Assembly: GCA_003224635.1 (NCBI GenBank)
Contig: QHZK01000045.1
Coordinates: 3,157-42,659, forward strand
Length of the DNA stretch: 39,503 nt
Reading direction: 5' to 3'
Source of the DNA: Acidobacteriota bacterium
GTDB lineage: Bacteria; Acidobacteriota; Terriglobia; UBA7540
Below are positions 8,192 through 16,837 of the stretch, piece by piece. The first letter of the stretch is position 1. Each line of letters begins with the position of its first letter. The notes beneath the pieces were generated by a model. It saw nothing but the letters and a program-made list of their open reading frames with translations. It was not told the DNA's origin and made no database searches. The position numbers and the translations under genes were made by a program.

Positions 8192-10126
8192 TTAGAACGA
8201 GGTCTTCGGCTGGGACGGGTTGCCCGGCGACTGGCCGAGAATGAATTGCTTGATGGCGCTGCGGGTGCTCGCCATCTCTTCGCGGCGACGTCGGCTCAAC
8301 TCGGCGTAGAGAGCCAACTCCTTCTGCGCCTCCGTCAGCCTGCCCTGGTCGCGATAGATTTGGCCGAGGCGATAGTGGCCCATCTCAGAGCCTGGCTGAA
8401 GCTTAATGACTTCGCGAAACTCGGCCGTGGCCTTTTCCTTCTCGCCGCGCGCCGCATAGAGGTTGCCGAGCTCGAGACGCGCCTCGGGCAAATTGGGTCT
8501 GAGCGCCACCGTGCGCTCAAGAAGTGATCGGGCCAACTCGTAACCACCGCGCTGCCCCTCCACAGATTCCGACCGGAAGAGGGCAATGCCGTAGCAGAAC
8601 AGGACCTCCGGAGTCTGCGGGTGAAGTTTAGTGAGGCGGCGCAGGCGAGGCAGGAACCTTTCCCATTCCGCCGGAGGCAGAAACGCGGGCAGCGAGTTCC
8701 AAGCTGTCATCGCCAGCCGTGAGGCGGGATCAATCTCGAGCGCGGCCAGGAAGGCCTCGCCGGCCTCAGGGTATTGCCGCTGGGCGTAGCAGGCGTATCC
8801 CAAGCCCAAGAACTGACGGGCCGAGCGAGGAAACTTTCGCGTTCCAACGCGGAAGATCTCGGTCGCCGGGACAAACGTAAAGTGAGCGAGGTACTCCGCA
8901 CCCAGATCGAAGAGATATTGCTCGCTCGCCGGGTCCAGTTCCACGGCGCCCTGAAAATGACGGACAGCCTCGAGATAGCGGCCGGAGCTTTCCTCGAGCG
9001 TCGCCAGGAAGTCGTAAAGCTCAGCGGTGGGCTGGCGAGCCAAGGTTTTCGTCGCGCAATCCACGGCCGCCTGGCGGTTGCCCGCCCTGTCGTAAGAAAC
9101 GGCGAGATTGAAGGCCGCGGAGTAACTCGCCGGCGCGAGGCGCAGCGTCTCTTCGAAATGCGGAATTGCCTCGGGGTACGCGCCGCGTGAGGCGAAAAGC
9201 ACTCCCAGCGCGAAATGATCTTCGGCGGAGAGGTGTGCAGGCGGCGGCAAGGACTTCAAGCTCTCCGAGGGATTGCCCCTCAGCTCGCCCGCCGTCATTT
9301 CGAGGCAAGTGCGAACGAGCGCCAGGTAGATATCGAAAGAGTCGGGAGCAAGCTGATAGGCGCGGGCGTAGAGTTGCGCTGCCCGCTTCCGGTCGCCGAC
9401 GTCCTCGGCGAGCGTGGCGGATAAGGCGTGATACTTCGAGGCGAGCCCTGGGGAATCAGGCGCGCTGATGCCGTGCAAGACTCGGCCGGCCTCGGCGGGC
9501 CGTTTCAGCTCGCGCAGCACGCGAGCGTACTCGTAGGCCGTCTGGAAGTCTGAGGGAGACAGCCGCCGTGCTTGCCGCAGATAATTCGCAGCTTCCGGGT
9601 AATTCCGAAGCGTCGCTAAGGTTTCGCCCAGTCCGAGCAGCGCGGCGGAACTATGCGGGTCGCGTTCGAGCGCGGCCCGGAACAACGGCTCGGCCTCCCT
9701 ATTCCTCCCGAGACGCGCCAGCAGGGCCGCGAGGTTGTTGTAGCCCACCGAAGAGCGAGGCGAGAGTTCAATGACCTTGTGAAAACTCGCTTCGGCTTCC
9801 TGAGTTCGGCCAAGTTGGTCGGCGGCCATCCCTCGCACATTGTAGAGCTCCGAACTCGCAGGATCCTTGTTGAGGGCGGCATCGGCCTCGGCCAGGGCCT
9901 CAACGGCATGGCCGCTCGAGAGGAGTTCGAAAGCGCGCCGATAGACCGAGCGGTCGCCCGGGAGAGCGCCCTGCGCTCCGTCGCAAATTAGGACGCCGCC
10001 AGGAAATGCGATGAGCGCCAGCACGAAGCGAAGCAAGGAGCGCCGGATGCGCGCCCGAGACCGCTCGATCAAGCGTCCGGCGGCAAGGTCCGCCCGGATT
10101 CGAACTGACCGATATCGTTCACCCAT
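8192..10126 (-). CDS. Tetratricopeptide repeat protein with N-terminal membrane/signal segment
   Basis: Repeated TPR motifs (AEADAALNKDPASSELYNVRGMAADQLGRTQEAEASFHKVIELSP...). ORF track begins at 10753, but that part overlaps the 10147-11877 gene; ATG at 10126 (MGERYRSV) is preferred. Confidence 0.88.
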   Translation of the reverse strand: MGERYRSVRIRADLAAGRLIERSRARIRRSLLRFVLALIAFPGGVLICDGAQGALPGDRSVYRRAFELLSSGHAVEALAEADAALNKDPASSELYNVRGMAADQLGRTQEAEASFHKVIELSPRSSVGYNNLAALLARLGRNREAEPLFRAALERDPHSSAALLGLGETLATLRNYPEAANYLRQARRLSPSDFQTAYEYARVLRELKRPAEAGRVLHGISAPDSPGLASKYHALSATLAEDVGDRKRAAQLYARAYQLAPDSFDIYLALVRTCLEMTAGELRGNPSESLKSLPPPAHLSAEDHFALGVLFASRGAYPEAIPHFEETLRLAPASYSAAFNLAVSYDRAGNRQAAVDCATKTLARQPTAELYDFLATLEESSGRYLEAVRHFQGAVELDPASEQYLFDLGAEYLAHFTFVPATEIFRVGTRKFPRSARQFLGLGYACYAQRQYPEAGEAFLAALEIDPASRLAMTAWNSLPAFLPPAEWERFLPRLRRLTKLHPQTPEVLFCYGIALFRSESVEGQRGGYELARSLLERTVALRPNLPEARLELGNLYAARGEKEKATAEFREVIKLQPGSEMGHYRLGQIYRDQGRLTEAQKELALYAELSRRRREEMASTRSAIKQFILGQSPGNPSQPKTSF

Positions 10127-10146
10127 GGCCCGCACACAGCAAGGCT

Positions 10147-11877
10147 CTACCAGGGCTGCTCGGCGACAATTCCTTTGCCTTCCTGAATCGTCACCAGGCG
10201 ATTGGCTCTGATGCGACTGAGGACTTGCTTCTCTCCGCCGAGCCATTGCACCTGGACGCGCTCGGCAATGGAAGCTTTGCCCAGACCGAAATGCAAGCGA
10301 AGGTCGCTCTGCGAGCAGAAGCTGCCGCCGCTGCGGACTTCCTGGACCTGGCGGCGGGCCTCCGCCTCGACGATCACGCGCGACCCGATGGCGGCCCGGT
10401 TCGCGCGCGTCCCGAGCAGCTTGATCAGCAGCCAATTGTTCTTCGCTGGCGACTGATTGTGGAGCAGCGTCGGACAGTCGTTGATATTGTTGATAACCAC
10501 ATCCACTTGCCCGGTGTGGAAAAGGTCGCCGACCGCCAACCCGCGTCCACATGCGGAACTCGAAAAGCCTGGCCCGGCAGAGGCCGTGATCTCTCGAAAC
10601 CGGCCATCGCCGGTATTGCGGAACAGGGCCGCGCCCCCTCCATGGGCCGTCTTGGGATGCCGGGGACTGATTCCGGGGGGATAAATCGGCCCGCTGGCGA
10701 TGATCAAGTCCGGCCAGCCGTCGTTGTCGAAGTCGAGAAACGCGGCGCCCCACTTGACGGATTCGGTGACGCGCCCGAGCCCCGATGGGAACGTGGCGTC
10801 CGCAAAGAAGCCTTTCCCCTCGTTGTGATAGAGGGTGGGCGCTTCGTCGGAGAAATTGGTCTTGACAATATCCAGAAGCCCGTCGCCGTCAATGTCGGCC
10901 GTATCCACGCCCATGCCGGCTTGCGGACGGCCGTTCAAATCGAAGGCTACGCCGGCGAGCAAACCCGTCTCTGTAAACGTCCCGTCGTGGTTGTTGCGGA
11001 AGAGCAGGCTGGGAGTGGAATCGTCGGCCACGTAAATGTCCGGCCAGCCGTCGTCGTCGAAATCGGCGACGAGGGGCGTGAAGCCGTAGGCGGGCTGCGG
11101 ACTCAAGATGCCCGCCGCCTTAGACACGTCCGTAAACGTGCCGTCACCGTTGTTGCGATAGAGCGTGTTGCGCGTTCCCTCCAGGCCCGCCACGCCGTAG
11201 AGCACCGGCGACTGCTCGCCCTCGAGCGAAGCGTTGCTCTCATACAACGTGAGCCCCTCCTTGTATCCCACGTAGTGGCTGACGAAGAGGTCGAGGCGGC
11301 CGTCGCGGTCGAAGTCGAGGAAGGCGGCGCCGGCGTTCCACTTGTCCTCACGCTCAAGAAGGCCGCCCGCGCGCGTCACGTCTGTGAAGGTGCCGTCGCC
11401 GTTGTTGTGGTAAAGCGCGTTTTGGCCATAATAGGTGACGAACAGATCGAGAAAGCCGTCGTTATCGAAGTCGCCCGCGCACACGCCCTGGCCCCATCCG
11501 TGCTTCACGAGACCGGCCTTGACTGTGACGTCCGTAAACGTGCCATCGCGGTTGTTCCTGTAGAGGTGATTCGTCGGCTCCTGGCCTCTCGGGAAGTCGG
11601 CGAGGCCCCAGCCGTTGACGATGAAAACGTCCGGCCACTCGTCGTTGTCGTAGTCGAAGACCGCCACGCCCCCGCCGGTTGTGCTGAGAAGGAAATCCTT
11701 CCTATCGCTTCCCCGGATGATGGTGGGGCTGGTCAGGCCCGCCCGCGCCGCGAGGTCCACGTAATGCGGGAAGTAGGGGCCCACCGCGTCGGCCGACAAC
11801 TTGAGCCGCCCCATCCGGACCGCAGGGCTGAGCGCCGCGCCCCGCGCGAGCCTGTACAGGAATGCGCGTCGATTCAC
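10147..11877 (-). CDS. CRTAC1 family protein (FG-GAP/VCBS repeats, ASPIC/UnbV domain)
   Basis: Repeated VFDYDNDEWPDVFIVNG, DFDNDGFLDLFVTYYG, LYRNNGDGTFTDV motifs and C-terminal NRAAIGSRVIVEAEARRQVQEVRSGGSFCSQSDLRLHFGLG. Confidence 0.93.
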   Translation of the reverse strand: MNRRAFLYRLARGAALSPAVRMGRLKLSADAVGPYFPHYVDLAARAGLTSPTIIRGSDRKDFLLSTTGGGVAVFDYDNDEWPDVFIVNGWGLADFPRGQEPTNHLYRNNRDGTFTDVTVKAGLVKHGWGQGVCAGDFDNDGFLDLFVTYYGQNALYHNNGDGTFTDVTRAGGLLEREDKWNAGAAFLDFDRDGRLDLFVSHYVGYKEGLTLYESNASLEGEQSPVLYGVAGLEGTRNTLYRNNGDGTFTDVSKAAGILSPQPAYGFTPLVADFDDDGWPDIYVADDSTPSLLFRNNHDGTFTETGLLAGVAFDLNGRPQAGMGVDTADIDGDGLLDIVKTNFSDEAPTLYHNEGKGFFADATFPSGLGRVTESVKWGAAFLDFDNDGWPDLIIASGPIYPPGISPRHPKTAHGGGAALFRNTGDGRFREITASAGPGFSSSACGRGLAVGDLFHTGQVDVVINNINDCPTLLHNQSPAKNNWLLIKLLGTRANRAAIGSRVIVEAEARRQVQEVRSGGSFCSQSDLRLHFGLGKASIAERVQVQWLGGEKQVLSRIRANRLVTIQEGKGIVAEQPW

Positions 11878-12024
11878 AGTGACGATTATAGCGACGTACC
11901 ATTCCAGCCGTCACCCGAGTCTGACAAATTAGCGGTGCACTGTCCGCCCGATTTTCGATAAACTCCTGACCGAGGAAGTAAGAAAGCGTCGGCCTGGCTC
12001 GCTGAATCGCACAAGGAGACCAAG

Positions 12025-12852
12025 ATGAGAAGAGGCCTCTACTCCGTTCTCTTAGTCCTCGTGGTTGCCCCCGCAACACCCGCTGCGGAGGAGCCGCGCC
12101 TGGAAGAAATGCGCGACAAGACGGTTCTGCTGTTCACTCCGCACCCTGATGACGACCTGTTCGGAGCCGGCGGAACTATCGCCCTGCTCAATCGGAATCA
12201 CAACAAAGTTTTCGTGTGCCTCTACACGAATGACGACAAGGGTTCTTATGATCTGGAAATGACTTCGCAGCGCTTGGCGCGAATCCGCAAGGCCGAGGAA
12301 GAGGCGGCGGAAGCGGAACTCGGCACGCCCAAAGAGAATCTGATCTGGATGGGTTATGACGACGGCATGCTGGAATACGCGCCGCAGCCGAAGCTGGTGG
12401 AGGAAGCCACGGCGATCATCCGGCGTATCCACCCGGACGCCCTGTTGAGCATTGACCCCGGCGAGTGGTATCAGCGATGGCACAAGACGGACCATCGGAT
12501 GGCGTCTTACAACACCATCGACGCCGTGCGCGCCGCGGAGTTCTGGCTCTACTTTCCGAATCAGCTTCTCGAGCGCGATCTGCGCCCTTACAAAGTGCCG
12601 GTGATGTACTTCTTCTACCCGTCTCCTCAGGAGGCCAACTACTGGGTGACCATTGATAGCGTTATGGACCTCAAGGTCGACGCGGCCACGAAGCACGTCA
12701 GCCAGTTTGAGCCTTCCATTCACAAGTACCGGACTGACTGGGACCCTGCGGACCTCGCGCGAACCAAAGCAGGACTCGAAGGCGAGCAGCCGAAAAAGGA
12801 TGGGCACTATGTCGAGCCGTTCCGGCGCGCGACGGAGTTCAACCAGTTTTAA
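12025..12852 (+). CDS. PIG-L family deacetylase (LmbE-like)
   Basis: Signal peptide; TVLLFTPHPDDDLFGAGGTIALLNRNHNKVFVCLYTNDDKGSYD; KTDHRMASYNTIDAV. Confidence 0.92.
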   Translation: MRRGLYSVLLVLVVAPATPAAEEPRLEEMRDKTVLLFTPHPDDDLFGAGGTIALLNRNHNKVFVCLYTNDDKGSYDLEMTSQRLARIRKAEEEAAEAELGTPKENLIWMGYDDGMLEYAPQPKLVEEATAIIRRIHPDALLSIDPGEWYQRWHKTDHRMASYNTIDAVRAAEFWLYFPNQLLERDLRPYKVPVMYFFYPSPQEANYWVTIDSVMDLKVDAATKHVSQFEPSIHKYRTDWDPADLARTKAGLEGEQPKKDGHYVEPFRRATEFNQF

Positions 12853-12920
12853 CTGTCAACGACGAGGGTGAAGCTGCTTATTCTTAGATCGCAAATCAGA
12901 ATTTCTCAGGAGAACATGGG

Positions 12921-14234
12921 ATGGGAAAACTGGCGATCACCGGAGGCGAGCCCGTTCGTCGCAAACCGTTCCCACGCTGGCCAGTCTACACGCGGGAAGA
13001 GAGCCGCGCGATTCAGAAAGTCCTCGCCAGTCGCAATTGGGGCGGCTATCCGTTTCCGAACCAGTGCGCGAGTTCCTTCGCTCAGAAATTTGCGTCGTTT
13101 CACGGCGCCAAGTATGGCTTGGCCGTCGCCAACGGGACGGTAGCGATTGAGATTGCGCTCCAAGCCGCGGGAATCCGGCCGGGTGATGAAGTGATCGTCC
13201 CGGCTTACACGTGGGAAGGCAGCGTCGGTCCCATCATGTTGCTGAACGCCGTTCCGGTGTTTGTGGACGTCGATCCGGACACTTATTGCCTTGACGCCAA
13301 GCTCGTTGAGAAGGCGATAACAGCGAAGACCCGGGCCATCCTTCCAGTGCACCTGGCGATGCGGTTTGCTGACATGGATGAAATCGTACGTATCGCCCGC
13401 GCGCACGATCTCCGGGTGGTAGAGGACTGCGCGCACGCACACGGAGGGAAGTGGCGCAATAAGGGAGCAGGCGCGATCGGCGATCTGGGCTCGTTCAGCT
13501 TTCAATCCAGCAAGCTGATGACGGCGGGTGAAGGCGGCGCCGTGGTGACCAGCAGACTGGAGTTTTACGAACGAGCCCAGACCTACACCAACTGCGGGCG
13601 CGCCAGCCAGACCGATAAGTTTCGGCACCGATTCATCGGCCACAACTATCGCATGACCGAGTTCCAGGCGGCGATCCTCGAGGTGCAGCTGAAGCGCTAT
13701 CCGCGGCAAAGCAAGGTCCGACTCGCCAACATGGACTACTTCGAGAAACGCCTGCGCGGGACGCCGGGAATCGAATTCCTGAAGCGCGACCCGCGCCAGA
13801 CACGGGTGGCTCCCTATCAGTACGTTTTCAAGTATCGGGCGGAACACTTCGGCGCTTCTCGCTCTTCCTTCCTCGGTGCTTTGGAGGTGGAAGGTATTCC
13901 CTGCGACGGTTTATTCTACGAGCCGGTCTACAAGAGCCCGCTTTTCCCGGCTGACCCCGCCGCATTTCCTGCCCTGAGCTGGGGACGGCCAGAGCCGCTC
14001 GAGCTGAAAAGCATGTACCACTGCCCTGTCTCGGAACGCGCGGCGTATCAGGAAGCGGTTTGGTTGCCACACCACATCTTTCTGGGTACTCGGAAGGACG
14101 TCGACGACATCTCCGACGCCATCCTAAAAGTCTGCGAGAACTCCGCGGAGCTTCGCGGACTGAACCACCCCGCCATCGCGCGTAAGACGATGAGCCGAGC
14201 GGAGCGGCCACGAATTGAGAAGCGCCAATACTAA
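12921..14234 (+). CDS. DegT/DnrJ/EryC1/StrS family PLP-dependent aminotransferase
   Basis: YGLAVANGTVAIEIALQAAGIRPGDEVIVPAYTWEGSV; VVEDCAHAHGGKW; GSFSFQSSKLMTAGEGGAVVT; RHRFIGHNYRMTEFQAAIL. Confidence 0.94.
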   Translation: MGKLAITGGEPVRRKPFPRWPVYTREESRAIQKVLASRNWGGYPFPNQCASSFAQKFASFHGAKYGLAVANGTVAIEIALQAAGIRPGDEVIVPAYTWEGSVGPIMLLNAVPVFVDVDPDTYCLDAKLVEKAITAKTRAILPVHLAMRFADMDEIVRIARAHDLRVVEDCAHAHGGKWRNKGAGAIGDLGSFSFQSSKLMTAGEGGAVVTSRLEFYERAQTYTNCGRASQTDKFRHRFIGHNYRMTEFQAAILEVQLKRYPRQSKVRLANMDYFEKRLRGTPGIEFLKRDPRQTRVAPYQYVFKYRAEHFGASRSSFLGALEVEGIPCDGLFYEPVYKSPLFPADPAAFPALSWGRPEPLELKSMYHCPVSERAAYQEAVWLPHHIFLGTRKDVDDISDAILKVCENSAELRGLNHPAIARKTMSRAERPRIEKRQY

Positions 14235-14265
14235 ATTAACTGTAGCGAGCGGGTTTAGGTATAGT

Positions 14266-14470
14266 CTGCCGTCACGTTCTCCATTTCTTGTCTTTTTCGA
14301 TACTCTCTCGAACGCGGAATGCGGTGATCTCGCGGATCAGAGGTAGAGGTAGCGGAAACTGGACCGACCCTTTAGCCGTGACGAATTTCGAAAGATCATT
14401 GGCGAAGGCCCTCACGGCTGACGGCGTGGGATAGAAGCCGACGTGATGTTTGAACGCGGCGAACGCGACC
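14266..14470 (-). pseudogene. C-terminal remnant of a DUF1801-family protein
   Basis: Manual translation of the minus strand gives KVAFAAFKHHVGFYPTPSAVRAFANDLSKFVTAKGSVQFPLPLPLIREITAFRVRESIEKDKKWRT*, typical of the DUF1801 C-terminus; no N-terminal part. Confidence 0.75.
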
Positions 14471-14760
14471 TTCGTGAAGCGTTATGCGGACAAAGCCAGG
14501 AAGCAAATCAGCAAGATCGACAAGAGTACGCTCAAGCTATGTCAGTCCTATCGTTGGCCGGGAAACATTCGTGAACTCCAAAATATCATCGAGAGATCTG
14601 TAATCCCCTGCACCGGGGATACCTTTTGGATCGATGAGGCCTGGCTTTCAAGTCAGGACGCACCTCGCCTGGAATCATCAGGGCCTCTCACCCAGAACCT
14701 CCAGAACTATGAGAAGGAACTCATCGAAGCCGCTCTTGCGGAAAGCAACGGAAAAGTTGC
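14470..14760 (+). pseudogene. C-terminal remnant of a sigma54-dependent (NtrC-type) activator
   Basis: FVKRYADKARKQISKIDKSTLKLCQSYRWPGNIRELQNIIERSVIPCTGDTFWIDEAWLSS...YEKELIEAALAESNGKVAG; AAA+ core and C-terminal HTH absent. Confidence 0.82.
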
Positions 14761-14903
14761 TGGTTACACCCCTCACGCCGTTCCCTTTCTCCCTCACAGA
14801 AGGGCGAGGCTGGAGTACCCTGAAATTGCGCCGTCGCCCGCCCTGCTGCGGTTACAGATGATGGAAAGGAACGCGGGCGAGACGGCCGCGCTCCCAGGTT
14901 GTT

Positions 14904-16070
14904 CTATTTCCCGACCGAGCCCTGGGCGGAAGCCGTAATCCGATTCCCAGCCGACTCGCGCCCGCCGTGGCCGCCGTCCCCGGGCAGCAGCAGGTAGCCG
15001 ACAACGCCGCGCTTGCTGACGGTTGTCACCACGAGGTCATAAGGACGCTTGGCCTGCTTCGAGTAGAAGTCCACCGCCTCTTGGGCGCCCCCATTGGGCA
15101 GCCACAGGGTCCGCCCCTCCGTGGTCAATGACACGTAGCCCGCAAAGCGCTGGTAGCTCACGTCGGTCCTGATAACGGTCAGGGAGACGCCGGGCGCGAG
15201 TTCGACCGTGGAATTCTTGACCGCCTCAAAATCTACGCGCTGGCGATCGATCTCGTGGGCGAGCGTGTCAAGGCTGCTCTGGCTCCGGTTGACCTGGTCG
15301 CGCAGACTCGCCAAGTTCTGCCCCGTGGTGTTCTGCTGGCCGGCCATTTCCTGTCGAAGGCTGGCGACTTCGGTTTGGAGCTGGGCCTGCTTCTGGAGCT
15401 GGTCCTGCACCTGGGCTAGGCGAGCCGTCTGTTCCGCCTGATCCGACTCCACTCGGGCCAGGCGGGCGTCCGTCACTCGAGCCTGCTTATCCATTTCCGC
15501 CCGCATGCGCCCTTCTGCCTGCGCAATGCGTTCCTGGGTCTGGTGGCGCGCGACGGCCAGCGTCGAGCTGATCTTGTGATCGAGCTTGTCGACGCGCTCC
15601 GCGAGTCCATTCCAGTTGGCCGTCAGGTCACGCAGACTGGCTTCGGCTGAGTTCATTCGTCCGCCCAGCGCCGCGAGCACTGGCTGCGGACCGGGCAATT
15701 GCGATAGTGAGATGTTGTTTTGCCGCAGAACGAGGTAGACGTATCCCATCACACAGATCAAGGCGAGAGACAGCAGACTTACAGCCGACCAGAGCGCCCT
15801 GGTCGTGTGCCGGCCCTCTTGCAGGGGCCGCACGGGCCGATCGGGGAAGCGCTCGCGGCCCGAGGCTGCGGGCCGGTGCTCGCTCGGCCGGCCGGCGGCT
15901 CCGCCTCTTCCAGACTGCGGCGCCGCGCCCGCGCGCTCGCCGACATCGGTCAAAGGAATCTCCCCAACGTTGATTTGCTTTGGGTCCATGCTGCTCTTCG
16001 CTTGATCCGTCCTGGTCTTCTCAAGGTCGGAATTTGGTCTGTGCTCATTCAGGTCACCCAAGATACCCAT
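14904..16070 (-). CDS. Membrane-anchored coiled-coil hypothetical protein
   Basis: One TM segment (ALWSAVSLLSLALICVMGYVYLVL), long heptad-like Q/A/E-rich region, conserved-looking C-terminal domain. Start may be the internal MDPKQINV. Confidence 0.7.
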   Translation of the reverse strand: MGILGDLNEHRPNSDLEKTRTDQAKSSMDPKQINVGEIPLTDVGERAGAAPQSGRGGAAGRPSEHRPAASGRERFPDRPVRPLQEGRHTTRALWSAVSLLSLALICVMGYVYLVLRQNNISLSQLPGPQPVLAALGGRMNSAEASLRDLTANWNGLAERVDKLDHKISSTLAVARHQTQERIAQAEGRMRAEMDKQARVTDARLARVESDQAEQTARLAQVQDQLQKQAQLQTEVASLRQEMAGQQNTTGQNLASLRDQVNRSQSSLDTLAHEIDRQRVDFEAVKNSTVELAPGVSLTVIRTDVSYQRFAGYVSLTTEGRTLWLPNGGAQEAVDFYSKQAKRPYDLVVTTVSKRGVVGYLLLPGDGGHGGRESAGNRITASAQGSVGK

Positions 16071-16683
16071 CCGTTCACCTCCGGGATTTGACTCAACTTC
16101 CCGTTGCCTCGCCCGCCGCTTAGCCGGCCGTTTTCCGAGACGTCATTTCCCGTCCTAGGTAGTGCAAGCTGTTTGCCATACAGTAGCGCGGCTTTACAAC
16201 CCTTGTGGATTCATCGGATTGGCCGACTGTCGCGCCTCAGGCGACGGCAGGCGGAGCGCGGCCGCAGCGCCCCGAAAGGTGAAGAATTTACCAAGGGGGC
16301 CGCCTGGCCAGGGAGGTCCAGCCTCCTTGATGCCGGCAGAAAGTATGGCTTGAAATTTTTTCCTGTGTTGGCATATATTTACGGGCGTTAGATTTGAAGT
16401 AACGAGTGCTCAACCAACTACTCACCGGAGACACCGGCCGGACGCGCACTTTGGATCGAAGATCGCTGATGGTTTACGACAAGCCGGCTACCCTTAACGC
16501 ACGATATCAGACCTCTTTACTCGCACCTTGAACTGCCGCACTTCATTCCGACGGCGTTTGAGGTGGGGGGCCCCCGGCAAGCATGAATCATCCAGTCTGA
16601 CCTTCGTCTCGTGGGCCGGCTCATTGAAGATACTTCCAGGGCCTGCCTGTAGGTCACAGGGCGAAGCCGTAGACGCCCGTAGC

Positions 16684-16700
16684 GCCGCCGTCTCGGCGGC
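16684..16700. repeat. REP-like hairpin GCCGCCG-TCT-CGGCGGC
   Basis: Perfect 7-bp inverted repeat with 3-nt loop. Confidence 0.6.
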
Positions 16701-16712
16701 TGTCGCTGGGCG

Positions 16713-16807
16713 CCCCGCCTCAGCGCGTGCGGGCAGGATGAGACCCCGAGCGGCGGCCTCCAGCTACGACGGCACCCCGCCTCAGCGCATGCGGGCAGGA
16801 TGCCCGC
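16713..16807. repeat. Direct repeat pair CCCCGCCTCAGCGCRTGCGGGCAGGATG; second copy forms hairpin GCGGGCA-GGA-TGCCCGC
   Basis: Copies at 16713-16740 and 16775-16802, one mismatch over 28 bp; hairpin 16791-16807. Confidence 0.75.
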
Positions 16808-16837
16808 TACCACGAGAGGTTCTGACAAAAAGCGATC

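Noticed and set aside
10225-11961. 578-aa plus-strand ORF antisense to the CRTAC1 gene
   Set aside because: Its repeats (RPAVVVEIGDEG...) are the antisense shadow of DFDNDGxxD motifs; no independent evidence of coding.
12052-12807. 251-aa minus-strand ORF opposite the PIG-L deacetylase (and similar shadows at 12906-13847, 27665-28378, 35775-36560)
   Set aside because: Each overlaps a clear conserved gene on the other strand and has no recognisable family.
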